Shown here: positions 60,320-64,000 of the stretch, in pieces
How the letters are laid out: the number at the start of each line of letters is the position of its first letter
Position numbering within the stretch: position 1 is the first letter of the stretch
Origin: Planctomycetota bacterium
GTDB lineage: Bacteria; Planctomycetota; B15-G4; SIAN01
Direction of reading: 5' to 3'
Assembly (NCBI GenBank): GCA_016795285.1
Contig: JAEUIC010000044.1
Location: 1 to 64,000, forward strand
Length of the DNA stretch: 64,000 nucleotides
Notes under the pieces: generated by a model
Databases searched by the model: none
Told to the model about the DNA's origin: nothing
Seen by the model: the letters and a program-made list of their open reading frames with translations, nothing else
Translations under genes and position numbers: made by a program

Positions 60320-60325
60320 TAGGTT
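60320..60325 (+). promoter_or_regulatory. Candidate -10 element of the pst promoter
   Basis: TAGGTT begins six bases after the last 11-bp PHO-box unit ends. PhoB-type promoters have the operator in place of a -35 box and a -10 element just downstream, as here. The hexamer itself is a moderate match only. Confidence 0.45.
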
Positions 60326-60386
60326 TCCCCGCCGTGAAGACGGCCCTCCGGTAGACGCACGACCCTCAGGACGAATGGAGCTCCCG

Positions 60387-61409
60387 ATGATGAACCGCAC
60401 GAGCCTCTGGCTCCTCGCCGCCGCGGCGTTCTGCTGCGCGCCGGCGCTCGAAAGCAAGGCCCAGGAGACCGAGAAGGTCGCGGCCGCGCCGCGCCGCGCC
60501 GAGGACCAGGCGAAGGTCGACGCCAACCTGCCGAGCTACGGCAAGGTCGCCGGGATCTCCGGCAACCTGAACTCGATCGGCTCCGACACGCTGAACAACC
60601 TCATGACGCTCTGGTCGGAGAGCTTCAAGGGGCAGTACCCGAGCGTGCGCATCCAGGTCGAGGGCAAGGGCAGCGGTTCGGCGCCGCCGGCGCTGATCGC
60701 CGGGACCGCGCAGCTCGGCCCGATGAGCCGCGAGATGAAGTCCTCGGAGATCGACGACTTCGAGGGGAAGTACGGCTACAAGCCGACCCAGGTCCGGGTC
60801 TGCGTCGACGCGCTCGCGGTCTACGTCCACAAGGACAACCCGATCGAGAAGCTCACCATCGCGCAGGTCGACGCGCTGTTCGGCAAGCAGCGGAAGCAGG
60901 GCGCGGCGAAGAGCCTCGAGACGTGGGGCGACCTCGGCCTCACCGGTGAATGGGCGGCGCTGCCGATCAGCCTCTACGGCCGCAACTCGGCGTCGGGCAC
61001 CTACGGCTTCTTCAAGGAGCTGGTGCTGAAGAACGGCGACTACAAGGACACCGTGAAGGAGCAGCCCGGCTCGGCGTCGGTGGTGCTGGGCGTGACCGAG
61101 GATCGCGGCGGCGTCGGCTACAGCGGCATCGGCTACAAGACCTCGGGCGTGCGCGCGGTGCCGATCGCGAAGGATGACGCCACGCCCGCCGGCGACACCG
61201 GCGCGACCGCGGTCTACGGCGGCAAGTACCCGATCACCCGCTTCCTCTACGTCTACGTCAACAAGGCGCCGAACAAGCCGCTCGACCCGCTCACCAAGGA
61301 GTTCCTCATCTACGTGCTGTCGCAGCAGGGGCAGCAGGCGGTGCTGAAGGACGGCTACTTCCCGCTGCCGGCGAAGCTCGCCGCCGAGGAGCTGAAGAAG
61401 CTGCAGTGA
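60387..61409 (+). CDS. pstS: Phosphate ABC transporter substrate-binding protein PstS
   Basis: 340 aa from ATG 60387, chosen because GGAG lies six bases upstream and the signal peptide starts here (MMNRTSLWLLAAAAFCC, cleavage near ESKAQ); ATG 60375 would add four residues. Phosphate-binding blocks: 'NSIGSDTLNNLMTLWSESFKGQYP', 'VEGKGSGSAPPALIAGTAQLGPMSREMK', 'VCVDALAVYVHKDNPI', 'YGRNSASGTYGFFKELVL', 'GVGYSGIGYKTSGVRAVPI'. Captures inorganic phosphate in the periplasm and delivers it to PstC-PstA. Preceded by a PHO-box-like repeat. Confidence 0.96.
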   Translation: MMNRTSLWLLAAAAFCCAPALESKAQETEKVAAAPRRAEDQAKVDANLPSYGKVAGISGNLNSIGSDTLNNLMTLWSESFKGQYPSVRIQVEGKGSGSAPPALIAGTAQLGPMSREMKSSEIDDFEGKYGYKPTQVRVCVDALAVYVHKDNPIEKLTIAQVDALFGKQRKQGAAKSLETWGDLGLTGEWAALPISLYGRNSASGTYGFFKELVLKNGDYKDTVKEQPGSASVVLGVTEDRGGVGYSGIGYKTSGVRAVPIAKDDATPAGDTGATAVYGGKYPITRFLYVYVNKAPNKPLDPLTKEFLIYVLSQQGQQAVLKDGYFPLPAKLAAEELKKLQ

Positions 61410-61451
61410 TCGCCGCGACCACCGCGCTCGCGCGCGGTCGACGCAGCGCGT

Positions 61452-61476
61452 GCCCGGGCCGTGACGCGGCTCGGGC
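61452..61476 (+). terminator. Hairpin between pstS and pstC
   Basis: Ten-bp stem GCCCGGGCCG (61452-61461) with 61467-61476, one G-T wobble, loop TGACG. It lies 42 bases after the pstS stop and 57 before pstC. Partial termination or mRNA-end protection here would give more PstS than permease, as is usual in such operons (inference). Confidence 0.5.
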
Positions 61477-61533
61477 GCGCGCCCACCTCCCCTCCTCGCG
61501 CCTGTTGCGCCTGCGGCGAGCCTCCCCCTGAGC

Positions 61534-63798
61534 ATGGCGAACGACCTCGACGAGCGAATCGCGCCGGCGGCGTCCGGACCGCCGCGCCCCGTCTTGCCGC
61601 CCTCGAAACGCCTCGTGCAGCGGCGCCGCAACGACCGGCTCGCGCGCTGGGTCGTCGTGGCCGGCGGCCTCGCGATCATCGCGAGCGTGCTCGGCATCTT
61701 CCTCTTCCTGCTGGCGCAGGTCTTCCCGCTGCTGCGCGGGGCGCGCGTGACGCCCGGCGGCAGCACGCCGATCGCTTCCGCGCGGCCGCTCGCGGTCCTC
61801 TCCGACGAGGCGGCGACCCATCTCGCGACGCTCGGCGACGACGGCGTGGTGCGCGTCCACCGTCGCGGCGACGGCGCGCTGGTGGCGGAGCAGCCGCTCT
61901 TCCCGCCGACTGCCGACGGCCGCGCGCCGCCGGTCACCTGCGGCGGTTCGCTGTTCGGCGATCCCGGCTTCGTCGCCGCCACCGCCGACGGCCGCGTCGC
62001 CTGGCGGGCGATCCGCTTCGACGTCGACCATCGCCCCGAGGGCCCGGTCGTCACGCCGCGCCTCGAGCCGATCGTCGAGCTCGTGGTCGACCCGCAAGGC
62101 CACGCGGTGACCGCATGCGCCTCGAGCGCGCGCGGCAGCTCGTCGGGCGTGGTGGCGCAGCTCGCCGACGGCTCACTCTTCCTGATCGAGCGCGTCGTCG
62201 AGGAGAACCTCTTCACCGGCGAGCAGACCGCGGCGACGGCAGAGCGCGCACTCGCCTGCCCGGCGCCGCTCACGCGGCTGGTCGTCGATGCGCGCCGCGA
62301 GAACCTGTTCGGCGCCACCACCGATGGGCGGCTCCTCTGGTGGAACCTGCTCGATCCGGCGGCCGCCGAGCCGCGCGTGCGCAGCGTCGGCGCGCCGATC
62401 ACCGCGCTCTCGCTGCTGATCGGCGACCAGAGCCTCGTGGTCGGCCAGCAGGACGGCTCGCTCACGGTCTGGAACCGCGTGCAGCCCGAGGGCGAGGCGA
62501 GCCGGCTGACCGAGACGCACGCCTTCCCGCGCCGCGCCGGCGCCGTGCAGCTGATCACCCCGTCGTGGCGCAACCGCCTCTTCCTCGCCGTCGAGGCGGG
62601 CGACCGCGCGCTGGTCGGCTTCTCGACCTCGACGCGCGTGCTGTGGGAGGGCGACCTCCCGCTCGCCGGCGCCAGCGCGGCCGCCATCGCGCCGAAGAAC
62701 GACGCGCTGCTGCTGGCGGCGCCCGGCCGCGCGGAGCGGCTCGCGTTCGACTGCCCGCACCCCGAGGCGGGGCTCGACGTCTACTTCGGGAAGGTCTGGT
62801 ACGAGGGCTACGCGAAGCCCGAGTGGATCTACCAGTCGAGCTCCGGCAGCGACGAGGCGGAGCCGAAGATCAGCCTCGTGCCGCTGCTGTTCGGCACGCT
62901 GAAGGCGACGCTCTTCTCGCTGCTCTTCGCCGTGCCGCTCGCGCTCTTCGCGGCGATGTACACCTCGCAGTTCATGCACTGGTCGCTGCGCCGCTTCGTC
63001 AAGCCGGCGGTCGAGATCATGGCGTCGCTGCCGAGCGTGGTGCTCGGCTTCCTCGCCGGCCTGTGGCTCGCGCCACGGGTCGCCGACTTCTTCCTCGGGC
63101 TGCCGCTCTTCGTGCTGCTGGCTCCGCTCGCCGTGGTCGCCGCCGGCCGCCTCGGCATGGCGCTGCCGGCCCGCTTCCGCCACCGCTTCCACGACGGCGC
63201 CGCCGCGCTCGGCTTCATCGGCGTGCTGGCGGCGACGCTCGCCGCGGCGCTGCTGCTGTCGCGGCCGCTCGAGGTCGCCTGGTTCGGCGGCGACTTCGTG
63301 GCGTGGATGCGCAGCGCGCTCGGGCTCGCGTTCGACCAGCGCAACTGCGTCGTGCTCGGCCTCGCGATGGGCGTCGCGGTGATCCCGATCATCTTCGCGA
63401 TCGCCGAGGACGCCTTCTCGAACGTGCCGAAGAGCCTCGTGTCGGGCTCGCTCGCGCTCGGCGCCGACCGCTGGTACACGGTGACGCGGGTCGTGCTGCC
63501 GACCGCGAGCCCCGGCCTCTTCTCCGCGGTGATGATCGGGTTCGGGCGCGCCGTCGGCGAGACGATGATCGTGGTGATGGCGTCGGGCAACACGCCGGTG
63601 ATGGACTGGAGCCCGTTCAACGGCCTGCGCAGCCTGTCGGCGAACATCGCCACCGAGATCCCCGAGGCGGCGCACGGCACGACCTTCTATCGCACCCTCT
63701 TCCTCGCGGCGTTGCTGCTCTTCGCGCTCACCTTCGCCGCCAACACCGCCGCCGAGCTGGTCCGCCAGCACCTGCGGCAGAAGTACGCCCGCCTGTGA
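61534..63798 (+). CDS. pstC: Phosphate ABC transporter permease PstC, long form with periplasmic domain
   Basis: 754 aa, ATG 61534. First transmembrane helix at about 36-58 (WVVVAGGLAIIASVLGIFLFLLAQVF). Residues about 65-430 form an inserted beta-rich domain, probably periplasmic, with WD-like repeats ('ATHLATLGDDGVVRVHRRGDG', 'LVVGQQDGSLTVWNRV', 'LFGATTDGRLLWWNLL'). The permease domain follows with five or six more helices, the EAA-type loop 'AFSNVPKSLVSGSLALGADRWYTVTRVVLPTASPGLFSAVMIGFGRAVGETMIVVMASG' given here in abbreviated reading from 63412. Conventional PstC is about 300 aa; long forms occur in several Gram-negative groups. Its stop overlaps the pstA start (GTGA). Confidence 0.92.
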   Translation: MANDLDERIAPAASGPPRPVLPPSKRLVQRRRNDRLARWVVVAGGLAIIASVLGIFLFLLAQVFPLLRGARVTPGGSTPIASARPLAVLSDEAATHLATLGDDGVVRVHRRGDGALVAEQPLFPPTADGRAPPVTCGGSLFGDPGFVAATADGRVAWRAIRFDVDHRPEGPVVTPRLEPIVELVVDPQGHAVTACASSARGSSSGVVAQLADGSLFLIERVVEENLFTGEQTAATAERALACPAPLTRLVVDARRENLFGATTDGRLLWWNLLDPAAAEPRVRSVGAPITALSLLIGDQSLVVGQQDGSLTVWNRVQPEGEASRLTETHAFPRRAGAVQLITPSWRNRLFLAVEAGDRALVGFSTSTRVLWEGDLPLAGASAAAIAPKNDALLLAAPGRAERLAFDCPHPEAGLDVYFGKVWYEGYAKPEWIYQSSSGSDEAEPKISLVPLLFGTLKATLFSLLFAVPLALFAAMYTSQFMHWSLRRFVKPAVEIMASLPSVVLGFLAGLWLAPRVADFFLGLPLFVLLAPLAVVAAGRLGMALPARFRHRFHDGAAALGFIGVLAATLAAALLLSRPLEVAWFGGDFVAWMRSALGLAFDQRNCVVLGLAMGVAVIPIIFAIAEDAFSNVPKSLVSGSLALGADRWYTVTRVVLPTASPGLFSAVMIGFGRAVGETMIVVMASGNTPVMDWSPFNGLRSLSANIATEIPEAAHGTTFYRTLFLAALLLFALTFAANTAAELVRQHLRQKYARL

Positions 63799-64000
63799 AC
63801 TCCCCCATCGCTCCACCGCCGACCGCCGCTCCCGTTCGCGCCCCCGCCGACGCGCCGGCGCGGCGCCGCGGCAACGGGCGCGCGCTCATCTGGCTGTGCG
63901 GCGGCGCGCTCGCCTTCAACTTGCTGCTGGTGCTGGCGCAGCTCGCGCTGATCGCCTGGAACGGGCTCGGCTACTTCTGGCAGCGCGACCTCGTGAGCTT
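63795..64000 (+). CDS. pstA: Phosphate ABC transporter permease PstA, N-terminal part
   Basis: The first 68 codons of a gene cut by the window edge, from GTG 63795, which overlaps the pstC stop. A Pro/Ala-rich start (NSPIAPPPTAAPVRAP), a basic stretch (RRRGNGR), and a first transmembrane helix (LIWLCGGALAFNLLLVLAQLAL) followed by 'IAWNGLGYFWQRDLV'. Position after pstS and pstC makes PstA the natural call; the sequence alone is too short to prove it. Confidence 0.82.
   Translation, partial: MNSPIAPPPTAAPVRAPADAPARRRGNGRALIWLCGGALAFNLLLVLAQLALIAWNGLGYFWQRDLVS

Overview
The window is a very GC-rich bacterial chromosome segment with dense genes, third-position G/C and many long spurious antisense frames. 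I count 40 protein genes, 39 complete and one (pstA) cut by the right edge. No rRNA, tRNA, CRISPR array, insertion sequence or phage gene was seen. Exported and lipid-anchored proteins of unknown function, an ECF sigma factor with a HEAT-like membrane partner, YetA/PL26-type secreted proteins, a MoxR/Bat operon and a long-form PstC together suggest a high-GC member of Planctomycetota. That placement is inference; no marker gene is present.
Layout. 1-2 kb: a DUF362-like protein with a highly charged N-terminal tail, divergent from a secreted amidohydrolase. 4-10.4 kb: two tandem paralogous secreted proteins of about 1000 residues with a rhamnogalacturonan exolyase-like RIFT-barrel region, each followed by a strong hairpin. 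10.4-16.4 kb: an alkaline-phosphatase-superfamily enzyme, then an ECF sigma factor translationally coupled to a zinc-finger/HEAT membrane protein, then an exported secretin-N-like protein. 16.4-27.2 kb: aldo/keto reductase, lipoprotein, AddB-AddA helicase-nuclease, LmbE-type deacetylase, an atypical proline dehydrogenase and an unknown protein. 27.2-32 kb: dihydrouridine synthase, a lipoprotein, the phospholipid precursor pair plsY-gpsA, and a DapB-like dehydrogenase. 31.8-38 kb: a zinc-ribbon/TPR/retropepsin membrane protein, an S41-fold protein apparently lacking its catalytic residues, and a membrane protein with two Sm-like repeats. 38-44.1 kb: two exported proteins, a GGDEF/EAL protein, an HtrA-like protease coupled to an ABHD14-like lipoprotein hydrolase. 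44.1-47 kb: thiopurine methyltransferase-like protein, a dienoyl-CoA hydratase-like protein and an exported unknown.
47.1-58.5 kb holds a condensed aerotolerance (Bat) operon: moxR, DUF58, a DUF4381-like protein, batA, a batB-batC fusion and a batD-batE fusion, followed by a membrane-anchored zinc metallopeptidase. Most junctions overlap by a few bases. 58.5-64 kb: a fumarylacetoacetate-hydrolase-family enzyme, a sugar-1-phosphate nucleotidyltransferase, and divergently from it the start of a phosphate operon (pstS, long pstC, pstA). Upstream of pstS lie three CTTCAC units spaced exactly 11 bp apart, the architecture of a PHO box, followed by a plausible -10 element.
The best leads are the double gene fusion in the Bat operon, the PHO-box-like repeats, the retropepsin fusion, the bacterial ABHD14-like lipoprotein, the tandem PL26-like pair, and a duplicated hairpin between convergent genes at 29.03-29.09 kb. 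I did not find a self-evident wholly new multi-gene system.
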